DNA of 5,137 nt from NCBI GenBank assembly GCA_002367375.1, contig DFBR01000119.1, positions 2,256 through 7,392 of the forward strand, read 5' to 3'. A program made the position numbers and the translations under genes. This DNA is from Erythrobacter sp. UBA3075. Its GTDB lineage: Bacteria; Pseudomonadota; Alphaproteobacteria; Sphingomonadales; Sphingomonadaceae. A model generated the notes under the pieces. It ran no database searches and was not told the origin of the DNA. It saw nothing but the letters and a program-made list of their open reading frames with translations. Shown here piece by piece: positions 1 through 5,137 of the stretch (positions within the stretch are counted from its first letter, which is position 1; every line of letters starts with the position of its first letter).

Positions 1-758
1 CAGCCGCACGCCAGATGCTCGATGACATGAACCACCCCTTCGCTGACGGGGAACCGGTCCACGATGTGACGTTCGAGAATGTGCAGGCCGGCCTGCGCAC
101 GGATTACCTGTTCCGCCTCGCCAACCATCACAAGGGCTTTGTGATCGGCACGGGCGATCTGTCAGAGCTGGCGCTGGGCTGGTGTACCTATGGCGTAGGC
201 GATCAGATGAGCCATTATGCGGTCAATTCAGGCGTGCCCAAGACGTTGATCCAGTATTTGATCCGATGGGCGACGCGCACCAATCAATTTTCCTCCGACT
301 GCGACGAGGCGCTGGAAGAGGTTCTCAATACGGAAATCAGCCCCGAACTTGTGCCCGCCGGACCAGACGGCGCGATCCAGAGCACCGAGAGCATGATCGG
401 CCCGTATGAGCTGAACGATTTCTTCCTCCACCACATATTGCGGTGGGGCCAATCGCCCAGCCATGTCGCATTTCTATGCTGGCACGCGTGGAAAGATGCC
501 GAAGCCGGGCTGTGGCCGCATGAATTCCCGCAGGATCGCAAGAACGAATACGACCTCGCCACCATCCGCAGCTGGCTGGAAAAGTTCTGCAAGCGCTTCT
601 TCCAGTTCAGCCAGTTCAAGCGCAGCGCCCTGCCCAACGGCCCGAAAGTGAGCGCAGGCGGCGCATTGTCCCCGCGCGGAGACTGGCGCGCACCGAGCGA
701 TGCAGTGGCAGATGTGTGGCTGGCGGAGCTGCGCGAAAAAGTGCCCGAAAAGGACTAA
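1..758 (+). CDS. nadE: Glutamine-dependent NAD+ synthetase, C-terminal part (5' end outside window)
   Basis: Last step of NAD biosynthesis: ATP-dependent amidation of nicotinic acid adenine dinucleotide to NAD+, in the cytoplasm. The frame is already open at the window edge (codons from position 3), so about 250 C-terminal residues are visible. The large two-domain family (nitrilase-type glutaminase plus synthetase, as in Mycobacterium tuberculosis NadE) is about 680 residues. The synthetase signature [12 protein letters not shown]...[10 protein letters not shown] lies near 150-215, followed by [13 protein letters not shown]. The family's typical C-terminal block [14 protein letters not shown]...[15 protein letters not shown] lies at about 601-695. 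The protein ends naturally in VPEKD and TAA. The glutaminase domain and the ATP-binding SGGxDS loop are upstream and cannot be checked. The ATGs at 15 and 27 are internal codons, not starts. The next gene starts 45 nt downstream on the same strand, so read-through is possible. Identification is very secure. Confidence 0.95.
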   Translation, partial: AARQMLDDMNHPFADGEPVHDVTFENVQAGLRTDYLFRLANHHKGFVIGTGDLSELALGWCTYGVGDQMSHYAVNSGVPKTLIQYLIRWATRTNQFSSDCDEALEEVLNTEISPELVPAGPDGAIQSTESMIGPYELNDFFLHHILRWGQSPSHVAFLCWHAWKDAEAGLWPHEFPQDRKNEYDLATIRSWLEKFCKRFFQFSQFKRSALPNGPKVSAGGALSPRGDWRAPSDAVADVWLAELREKVPEKD

Positions 759-803
759 ATCAGAGATACTTGCCACGCCGCGCCAGAGGCGTAAGGTGCA
801 TGA

Positions 804-1565
804 ATGTCAGGCAAAAGCGTCCTTGTTACCGGTGGAGCCACGCGCCTTGGCGCAGCCATAGTGCGGCGCTTTGCAGAGGCGGGATGGCATGTCATCATCC
901 ATTACAACACTTCCGGCGAAGAAGCGGATGCGCTCGCCGCAGAATTGACCAGCGCGCAAACCGTGCAAGGCGACCTGTCCGATCCCAAAGAGGGCGCGCG
1001 CATGGTGGACCAACTCGCCGCGCAGCTGGCCGACTGGCGCTGCCTCATCAATTCCGCCAGCACTTTTGCGGCTGATGATGTAACCGGCCTTGATCCAGCG
1101 ACGAACCACAGGGCCATGCAAGTAAACGCCGCCACACCTGCCCTCATGGCGCAGGCTTTCCTCGCCCAAGCGCGCAGCAATGGCGGACGGCGTGTGATTC
1201 AAGTCACCGATCAAAAGCTCGCCAATCTCAATCCCGATTTCTTCAGCTACACCATGAGCAAGGCCGCTGCCGATGTGGCTGCGCGTATGATGGCAATGGT
1301 CACTGAAGACGATGACCGCGTCTACACGCTCGCACCAGGCGCTATCCTGCCGAGCCACGACCAATCTGACGAGGAGGCACAGCGTTCGCACCTGCTCAAC
1401 CTGCTGAAACGGCGCACAGGTCCCGATGAAGTGGCCGAAGCCGCGCTGTTCCTTGCCGAAGGACCGCTCGCCTCGGGTCAGTCCATTTACGTCGATTCCG
1501 GCCAGCATCTGCTGCGCCAGCCGCGCGACGTCATTTATCTGGAACGCGAAGGAATTGGGGTGTGA
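804..1565 (+). CDS. SDR-family oxidoreductase, pteridine reductase / FolM-like
   Basis: A 253-residue Rossmann-fold short-chain dehydrogenase. It carries TGGATRLG (residues 9-16), with Arg14 in the cofactor loop as in pteridine reductases (TGxxxRxG), then IHYNTS (32-37) after strand 2 and LINSAS (81-86) where PTR1 enzymes have NNAS. Catalytic residues are Asp136, Tyr149 and Lys153 (YTMSK). An Asp sits where most SDRs have Ser, and its 13-residue spacing to Tyr is the PTR1/FolM pattern. The predicted reaction is NADPH-dependent reduction of a dihydropterin (dihydromonapterin or dihydrofolate type); the exact substrate is unknown. The tail (YVDSGQHLLRQPRDVIYLE) is somewhat longer than in plain SDRs. 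The start ATG at 804 has AAGG at 793-796. The stop overlaps the GTG start of the cytochrome gene by 4 nt, implying translational coupling. No dihydroneopterin aldolase gene (folB), a partner I would expect, is adjacent here. Confidence 0.85.
   Translation: MSGKSVLVTGGATRLGAAIVRRFAEAGWHVIIHYNTSGEEADALAAELTSAQTVQGDLSDPKEGARMVDQLAAQLADWRCLINSASTFAADDVTGLDPATNHRAMQVNAATPALMAQAFLAQARSNGGRRVIQVTDQKLANLNPDFFSYTMSKAAADVAARMMAMVTEDDDRVYTLAPGAILPSHDQSDEEAQRSHLLNLLKRRTGPDEVAEAALFLAEGPLASGQSIYVDSGQHLLRQPRDVIYLEREGIGV
1548..1553 (+). promoter_or_regulatory. Ribosome binding site deciding the GTG start at 1562
   Basis: GAAGGA lies 8 nt before the GTG at 1562, inside the last codons of the SDR gene. It supports GTG (within the GTGA overlap) as the start of the cytochrome gene. 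The first in-frame ATG is codon 31, which would delete the conserved haem-ligand motif RLWHW at residues 17-20. Confidence 0.6.
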
Positions 1566-2269
1566 ACAACAGCGTGAAACCGCGCAAGCGCCACGCATTG
1601 ACCACGCGGCTGTGGCATTGGGTAAACGCGCTCAGCCTGATTATATTGTTCATGAGCGGACTGAACATCTCCAACGCGCACCGACGGCTTTATTGGGGCA
1701 ATGATGGCTTTGCTGCCGCCGATGCTTGGCTGGAAGTACCGCGCTTTCCCGGCTGGATGACGATCCCCGATTATTACAGCCTGTCCGCCGCGCGCGACTG
1801 GCATGTGCTGTTCTCACTGGTATTCGCCTTTGGCCTGCTCGCCTTCATGGTGGCGGCTTTCGCAAACGGCCACCTGGTCCGCGACATCTTCGCCCGCGCG
1901 CGCGAGTGGCGGCTGGCCAATATCTGGACTGACATCAAGGAGCACGCGAAGTTCAATTTTGAACACGGCGATGGCAAGTACAACATCCTGCAAAAGATCG
2001 CCTACGCGTCGGTCATCCTGATCCTGCTGCCGCTGATGATATTCACCGGCATGGTCATGAGCCCCGGCATGGAGGCCGCATGGCCGTGGATGACCGATGT
2101 CTTCGGCGGGCGGCAAAGCGCACGCTCGTTGCACTTTATCGCTGCATGGCTGCTATTCGGCTTTTTTGTGCTGCATATTGCACTGGTGCTGCTGTCCGGT
2201 CCGATCAAGCAGATCCGTTCCATGGTTACCGGCAACGAGCCTCAGGAGACGACCGATGCAGAGGCGTAA
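1562..2269 (+). CDS. Membrane b-type cytochrome (cytochrome b561 / Ni-Fe hydrogenase cytochrome b-like)
   Basis: A 235-residue integral membrane cytochrome. Four hydrophobic segments are visible at about residues 20-36, 79-101, 147-167 and 189-211. Candidate haem b ligands lie in or next to them: His19 (RLWHW), His81 (RDWHVLF), His191 (SLHFIAAW) and His205 (VLHIALV). That pattern fits the four-helix cytochrome b561/hydrogenase cytochrome b family (PF01292-like), which moves electrons between quinol and a periplasmic redox enzyme. The positively charged N-terminus (KPRKR) suggests a cytoplasmic N-terminus. The start is GTG, chosen from its ribosome binding site and because a later start loses His19. 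The gene overlaps the SDR by 4 nt and the downstream Moco gene by 14 nt, so the three are surely one transcript. The Moco enzyme is the obvious redox partner. MsrQ, the partner of MsrP, belongs to a different membrane family, so this is not a standard MsrPQ pair. Confidence 0.85.
   Translation: MNNSVKPRKRHALTTRLWHWVNALSLIILFMSGLNISNAHRRLYWGNDGFAAADAWLEVPRFPGWMTIPDYYSLSAARDWHVLFSLVFAFGLLAFMVAAFANGHLVRDIFARAREWRLANIWTDIKEHAKFNFEHGDGKYNILQKIAYASVILILLPLMIFTGMVMSPGMEAAWPWMTDVFGGRQSARSLHFIAAWLLFGFFVLHIALVLLSGPIKQIRSMVTGNEPQETTDAEA
2244..2249 (+). promoter_or_regulatory. Ribosome binding site for the Moco oxidoreductase
   Basis: AGGAGA sits 6 nt before the ATG at 2256, within the 3' end of the cytochrome gene. 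It selects this ATG over the upstream in-frame start at 2097. Initiation at 2256 also places a twin-arginine/lipobox signal exactly at the N-terminus. Confidence 0.75.
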
Positions 2270-3023
2270 TTTCCTGGTTGCGGCAAGTGCGGCCTTCCTC
2301 GCGGGTTGCTCCAAAATCGGCGACACACAATGGTTTGAGAAGCTGGTGGATGGCGCGGAGAATTGGCATCGCGGCCTGCACCGCGCGCTGGGCGGTGGCC
2401 GCATTACTATGGCGCCCGAATATGACCGTTCCGCCGCATCGCCGGTTTTCCGCGGTAATGGCAATCAGACCGTGGACAGCGACGAATATCGCGCCGCCGA
2501 GGCAGAAGGCTTCGCCAATTGGCGGCTGTCTGTCAGCGGGCTGGTGGACAATCCTGCCGAACTGTCGATGGACGACATCCGCGCTCTGCCTCAACGCACG
2601 CAGGTGACCCGCCACGATTGCGTGGAAGGATGGAGCGCGATTGGTGAATGGACCGGCCCGCAACTCTCGACAATACTTGAAGCGGCAGGTGTCCAGCCGG
2701 AAGCCAATTTCATCGTGTTCCGCTGTGCTGATTTCTTTATGCGCGGCTCTGCCGACAATCGCCGCCGCGTCGATTATTACGAAAGCTGCGACATGGACGA
2801 TGCCATGCACCCGCAAACGATCGTGGCGCACCAGCTGAATGGAGAGGCCCTGCCAACACGCAATGGCGCTCCGCTACGGATGCGTCTTGAACGGCAGCTG
2901 GGCTACAAGCATCCCAAGTATCTGACCGGCATCGAAGTGGTCGCCAGCCTTGATGACATTAACGGCGGCAAAGGCGGGTATTGGGAAGATGTGGCAGGAT
3001 ATCAGTGGTATGCGGGGATTTGA
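2256..3023 (+). CDS. Molybdopterin-dependent oxidoreductase, sulfite oxidase fold, Tat lipoprotein
   Basis: A 255-residue protein of the sulfite oxidase/MsrP Moco-domain family (PF00174-like). The N-terminus MQRRNFLVAASAAFLAGC contains a twin-arginine-like RRNFL (3-7) and a lipobox LAGC (15-18). This predicts Tat export of the folded, cofactor-loaded enzyme and lipid attachment at Cys18. The Moco domain begins near residue 88 (NWRLSVSGLVDNP). The RHDCVEGWS motif (119-127) supplies the expected molybdenum ligand Cys122, and GAPLRMRLERQLGYKHPKY (204-222) is the conserved cofactor-binding stretch. No C-terminal Mo-co dimerisation domain and no haem motif is present. That makes it a short form like MsrP or the generic bacterial/archaeal SO-family proteins rather than a full sulfite oxidase. 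Electrons would pass to or from the cytochrome b encoded just upstream. The substrate cannot be read from sequence; sulfite, methionine sulfoxide or another S/N-oxide are possible. The start is fixed by AGGAGA at 2244-2249. Confidence 0.88.
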   Translation: MQRRNFLVAASAAFLAGCSKIGDTQWFEKLVDGAENWHRGLHRALGGGRITMAPEYDRSAASPVFRGNGNQTVDSDEYRAAEAEGFANWRLSVSGLVDNPAELSMDDIRALPQRTQVTRHDCVEGWSAIGEWTGPQLSTILEAAGVQPEANFIVFRCADFFMRGSADNRRRVDYYESCDMDDAMHPQTIVAHQLNGEALPTRNGAPLRMRLERQLGYKHPKYLTGIEVVASLDDINGGKGGYWEDVAGYQWYAGI

Positions 3024-3029
3024 TCCTCT

Positions 3030-3133
3030 TTCGTCATTGCGAGCGCAGCGGGACGAAGTCGGCCAAAGGCCAACCAATCCAGTCCCGCGCTATCTGGATT
3101 GCCGCGTCGCCTTCGGCTCCTCGCAATGACGAA
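3030..3133. repeat. 104-bp imperfect palindromic dispersed repeat (copy 1), between convergent genes
   Basis: Perfect 14-bp terminal inverted repeats: TTCGTCATTGCGAG at 3030-3043 and CTCGCAATGACGAA at 3120-3133. An inner hairpin CAATCCAG (3075-3082) / CTGGATTG (3094-3101) has an 11-nt loop, and a small GGCC-AAA-GGCC palindrome lies at 3061-3071. The left 46 nt recur identically at 5062-5107. CGTCATTGCGAG-type palindromes are known as intergenic repeats in several alphaproteobacteria (from memory, not searched). The element fills the 112-nt gap between the Moco gene and the convergent DUF1801 gene. As RNA from either strand it would fold into a long stem, so it could act as a bidirectional 3'-end/terminator structure, though no U-tract is evident. 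It has no coding capacity and resembles a REP/MITE-like element. Confidence 0.85.
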
Positions 3134-3135
3134 GG

Positions 3136-3582
3136 TCACTGGTTTACTGCTGGATAGACCTTGTTCATCGCTTCAAAATTCAGTCGCACCAGATCCTCCA
3201 GCACAGCCATATCCACATCAGTCAGCTTGTTGATGTAAAGGCAGCTCTTGCCTTGCGAATATTTGCCTAGCTTGGCGAGCAGCGCGTCGTTTTTTGTGCC
3301 CGTCAACTCGTCGCAATATCCGCCCATGAGATAAATCGAGTGTTTGGCTTTGCGCGGCGAGAAGCCCGTTCGCAGGAAGTCTCCCTCGCGCCCGCTATCA
3401 TACTTGTAGTGATAGGTGCCGTAGCCGATCATGCTCGGCCCCCACATCACCGGCTCTTCGCCCGTCACCCGGCGAAACAGCGCGTCCAGCGCCTTGGCAT
3501 CGGCGCGCTTTCCGTCATGCTCCACCGCCTCAATGAATTCCTCGACAGCCAGCGCGGTCGGCTTGGTCTTGTTCTCGCTCAT
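3136..3582 (-). CDS. DUF1801 domain-containing protein
   Basis: A 148-residue soluble protein matching the DUF1801 (YdhG-like) family from end to end. Family hallmarks are the GEEPVMWGPSMIGYGTYHY block at residues 41-59, SGREGDFLRTGFSPRKA (63-79) and LLAKLGKYSQGKSCLYINKL (101-120). The biochemical function of the family is unknown. There is no signal peptide or membrane segment. The start at 3582 (MSENKTKPT) is chosen because AGGT lies 8 nt upstream on this strand and the family begins about here. An in-frame ATG at 3651 would add 23 residues (MLSFNPGFAQ...) that look like translated intergenic DNA. The gene is convergent with the Moco gene, with its stop 2 nt beyond the palindromic repeat, and divergent from the methyltransferase gene, which starts 92 nt away. 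Nothing indicates a functional link to either neighbour. Confidence 0.85.
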   Translation of the reverse strand: MSENKTKPTALAVEEFIEAVEHDGKRADAKALDALFRRVTGEEPVMWGPSMIGYGTYHYKYDSGREGDFLRTGFSPRKAKHSIYLMGGYCDELTGTKNDALLAKLGKYSQGKSCLYINKLTDVDMAVLEDLVRLNFEAMNKVYPAVNQ

Positions 3583-3674
3583 GCTGACAAACCTATCGCA
3601 CAATTGACTTGTCGCCAAACGCTGCGCAAACCCCGGATTGAAGGACAACAAGATAATTGAGGGGACTGGGGCCT
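3583..3674. promoter_or_regulatory. Divergent intergenic region, likely holding both promoters
   Basis: This 92-nt gap separates two divergent genes and should hold a promoter for each. On the + strand, GATAAT (3652-3657) resembles a -10 box but lacks a good -35 at 17 nt. TTGACT (3604-3609) is a good -35-like hexamer without a convincing -10. On the - strand, TTGGCG followed after 17 nt by TAGGTT is a weak match. No clear operator dyad is seen. That promoters lie here follows mainly from gene geometry; the exact boxes are uncertain. Confidence 0.35.
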
Positions 3675-4988
3675 ATGTGGCTGCTCGACAAATTTCTGAA
3701 GCAGGCGATCAAACGCGGCAAATTCATCATCACCGACCATGATGGCAAGGTCTATGAATATGGGCCGGGTGTCGATCAGGGCGTGCACGGGATGGACAAG
3801 GGCCCGATGAAAATTCGCCTGACCAATGCCAAGGCCGCCAACCATATCGCCCGCTATCCGCAATGCGGCGCAGGTGAGGCCTTTATGTGGGGCTGGTTGG
3901 TTGTCGAGGAACCGCACGATATCCGCGACATGATTCTCTACGTGACCGAAAACGCGAAGAAGCTGGGCGATACACCGCTCAAACCCAAGGGTGCAATCCG
4001 CACAGCTATCCAGAAAGCTATTGCCAAGGCGGACAGCGTCAATCTGAAGAGCAAAGCGCGCAAGAATGCAGAGCACACCTACAATCTGACGCGCCGCCTG
4101 TACGAACTGTTCCTCGACGAGGACCGCCAATACACGATGGGTTATCACCGCGATCTGGATGACTCGCTGGAGAAGGCGCAGCTCGACAAGAAGGCCCACA
4201 TGGCCGCCAAGCTGAACATCACCAAGGAAAACGGCCCCAATATGCGGGTGCTGGATATTGGCTGCGGCTGGGGCGGCTTCGCGCTGTATCTCAATCGCAC
4301 CTTTGGCTGCGAAGTGCTCGGCGTAGCACTGGCGCCCGATCAAATCGCCTTCTGCAAGGAGCGCGCGGAAGAGGCTGGCGTCTCTGACAAGGTGAAGTTC
4401 GCGCTGATGGATTACCGCGATGTCGAGGGCAAGTTTGACCGGATCACTTCGGTCGGACTGCTCGAGCATGTCGGCACGCCGCACTACCCGCAATTTTACG
4501 AGCACACGCACCGCCTGCTCAAGCCCGATGGCGTGATGTTCAGCCATTGCTGCGGACGTGCTGGACGCCCTGGCTTCACCGATGCATGGACGCGCAAGTA
4601 TATCTTCCCCGGCGGTTATATTCCGGCGCTGTCCGAGCTTGTCACGCAGAGCGAACAGTTTGGCTGGCAGGTGATGGACGTTGAAGCGATGCGCTTCCAC
4701 TACTGTCACACGCTGGAGGAATGGTACAACCGCACCGTCATGCACAAGGATGAGATCATCGAGATGTATGACGAGGTGTTCTACCGCATGTGGCTGTTCT
4801 ACCTCGCCGGCGCAGAACAAAGCTTCCGCAATGGCAATATGGTCAATTGGCAAATCCTCTACGTGAAAGACCGCGCCGCCATCCCGATGACGCGCGACTA
4901 TATGTACGAGGAATCAGAACGCTTGCGCGGGCTGGAAGAACCGCCCGCCTGGCATCTCGATCCGGCGATGAAGGAAGCTGCAGAGTAA
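3675..4988 (+). CDS. Cyclopropane-fatty-acyl-phospholipid synthase family SAM-dependent methyltransferase
   Basis: A 437-residue protein of the Cfa/mycolic-acid methyltransferase family, which adds a SAM-derived methylene or methyl to the cis double bond of phospholipid acyl chains at the membrane surface. The N-terminal domain (about 1-125) includes GEAFMWGWLVVEEP, equivalent to the GEAYxxGW region of Cfa. The SAM site is VLDIGCGWGG (192-201). Conserved catalytic-pocket residues, by alignment from memory with E. coli Cfa, are Glu264 (LLEHVG, Cfa E239), His291 (SHCCG, H266) and Tyr343 (HYCHTL, Y317); KYIFPGGYIP is also conserved. Departures are Met155 where Cfa has Cys139 (YTMGYH for YSCAYW), Cys293 for Ile268, Ala380 for Cys354, and HTYNLTRR (134-141) in place of HYDLGND. 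So it may be a true cyclopropane synthase or a relative making a methyl-branched acyl chain. The ATG at 3675 is chosen with AGGGG at 3660-3664; an in-frame TTG at 3657 is less likely. It is apparently monocistronic. Confidence 0.88.
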   Translation: MWLLDKFLKQAIKRGKFIITDHDGKVYEYGPGVDQGVHGMDKGPMKIRLTNAKAANHIARYPQCGAGEAFMWGWLVVEEPHDIRDMILYVTENAKKLGDTPLKPKGAIRTAIQKAIAKADSVNLKSKARKNAEHTYNLTRRLYELFLDEDRQYTMGYHRDLDDSLEKAQLDKKAHMAAKLNITKENGPNMRVLDIGCGWGGFALYLNRTFGCEVLGVALAPDQIAFCKERAEEAGVSDKVKFALMDYRDVEGKFDRITSVGLLEHVGTPHYPQFYEHTHRLLKPDGVMFSHCCGRAGRPGFTDAWTRKYIFPGGYIPALSELVTQSEQFGWQVMDVEAMRFHYCHTLEEWYNRTVMHKDEIIEMYDEVFYRMWLFYLAGAEQSFRNGNMVNWQILYVKDRAAIPMTRDYMYEESERLRGLEEPPAWHLDPAMKEAAE

Positions 4989-5005
4989 GTCCTGTGCCCG
5001 CCCCT

Positions 5006-5019
5006 TCCCGCCTGCGGGA
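5006..5019. repeat. Small GC-rich hairpin downstream of the methyltransferase gene
   Basis: TCCCGC (5006-5011), CT, GCGGGA (5014-5019) is a perfect 6-bp inverted repeat 17 nt after the methyltransferase stop, within CTTCCCGCCTGCGGGAGAAG. It resembles the short CCCGC-xx-GCGGG intergenic hairpins common in alphaproteobacteria. There is no following T-tract on either strand, so a role as an intrinsic terminator is possible but weakly supported. Confidence 0.4.
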
Positions 5020-5061
5020 GAAGTAGCGCGGTTGGGCCGTGCTCGGACAAACCCCTCGTCA

Positions 5062-5137
5062 TCGTCATTGCGAGCGCAGCGGGACGAAGTCGGCCAAAGG
5101 CCAACCAGTCCAGCCCTGCGCTGGCTGGCTGGCTGGC
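5062..5137. repeat. Dispersed repeat copy 2 (truncated by window end)
   Basis: Same orientation as copy 1. Positions 5062-5107 are identical to 3031-3076 over 46 nt. The alignment continues without gaps to the window edge, with about ten mismatches, all after position 5107. The right arm (expected CTCGCAATGACG) lies outside. The inner stem is modified: CCAGC (5110-5114) can pair with GCTGG (5120-5124). The stretch from 5121 to the edge is a CTGG tetranucleotide run of four units. It lies 73 nt past the methyltransferase stop. Confidence 0.85.

Noticed and set aside
50..73. GGAAC ... CGTT resembling an EcfG general-stress promoter
   Set aside because: The spacer is 15 nt rather than the usual 16-17, and it lies inside the nadE coding sequence far from any start.
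775..792. Possible hairpin ACGCC/GGCGT between nadE and the SDR as a terminator
   Set aside because: Only 5 bp with an 8-nt loop and no T-tract; too weak to call, and the 45-nt gap is compatible with co-transcription.
807..1598. A 263-codon open frame antisense to the SDR gene
   Set aside because: It lies almost exactly opposite a convincing SDR with all catalytic residues. The translation shows no domain and no ribosome binding site was apparent.
2097..2255. N-terminal extension of the Moco protein from the in-frame ATG at 2097
   Set aside because: It would overlap the cytochrome gene by more than 170 nt and bury the Tat/lipobox signal. The ATG at 2256 has a strong AGGAGA and a well-placed signal peptide.
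3061..3071. GGCCAAAGGCC considered as an operator site
   Set aside because: It is an internal part of the dispersed repeat and occurs identically in copy 2, so it is better explained as repeat structure.
3583..3651. N-terminal extension of the DUF1801 protein from the ATG at 3651 (- strand)
   Set aside because: The extra 23 residues do not resemble the family and would use up most of the divergent promoter region. The ATG at 3582 has an AGGT at suitable spacing.
3579..4853. A long open frame antisense to the methyltransferase gene (over 400 codons)
   Set aside because: The sense strand encodes a clear full-length Cfa-family protein. The antisense translation is rich in His/Val/Arg/Ala with no recognisable domain, as expected from a GC-rich codon mirror.

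Overview
The window looks like an ordinary chromosomal stretch of an alphaproteobacterium, most likely Sphingomonadales (Erythrobacter/Sphingomonas-like). The basis is moderately high GC, the style of the protein sequences, and dispersed 'CGTCATTGCGAG' palindromic repeats. This placement is inferred from pattern recognition, without any database search.

Layout. (1) Positions 1-758 (+) hold the C-terminal part of a large glutamine-dependent NAD+ synthetase (NadE), whose 5' end lies outside the window. (2) Positions 804-3023 (+) hold a tight three-gene cluster. It comprises a pteridine-reductase/FolM-like short-chain dehydrogenase, a four-helix b-type cytochrome (GTG start in a 4-nt GTGA overlap), and a small sulfite-oxidase-fold molybdopterin oxidoreductase with a Tat-like lipoprotein signal (14-nt overlap). 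(3) Positions 3024-3135 are the 112-nt gap between convergent genes, almost entirely filled by a 104-bp imperfect palindromic repeat. (4) Positions 3136-3582 (-) hold a DUF1801 protein. (5) Positions 3583-3674 form a short divergent intergenic region. (6) Positions 3675-4988 (+) hold a cyclopropane-fatty-acid-synthase-family methyltransferase with several non-canonical active-site positions. (7) Positions 4989-5137 carry a small hairpin and a second, window-truncated copy of the dispersed repeat.

How the genes may work together. The cytochrome b and Moco protein are best read as one redox module: a periplasmic Moco enzyme exchanging electrons with the quinone pool through a membrane cytochrome. 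This is analogous in design to MsrPQ but uses a different membrane partner. The pterin-reductase-like SDR is translationally coupled to the module, which is suggestive but not proof of a functional link. The methyltransferase modifies membrane phospholipid acyl chains; its active-site changes make a product other than a cyclopropane ring worth considering. I see no tRNA/rRNA, CRISPR array, transposase gene or phage gene. I found no clearly new multi-gene system; the most unusual items are the SDR-cytochrome-Moco linkage, the variant methyltransferase and the repeat family.
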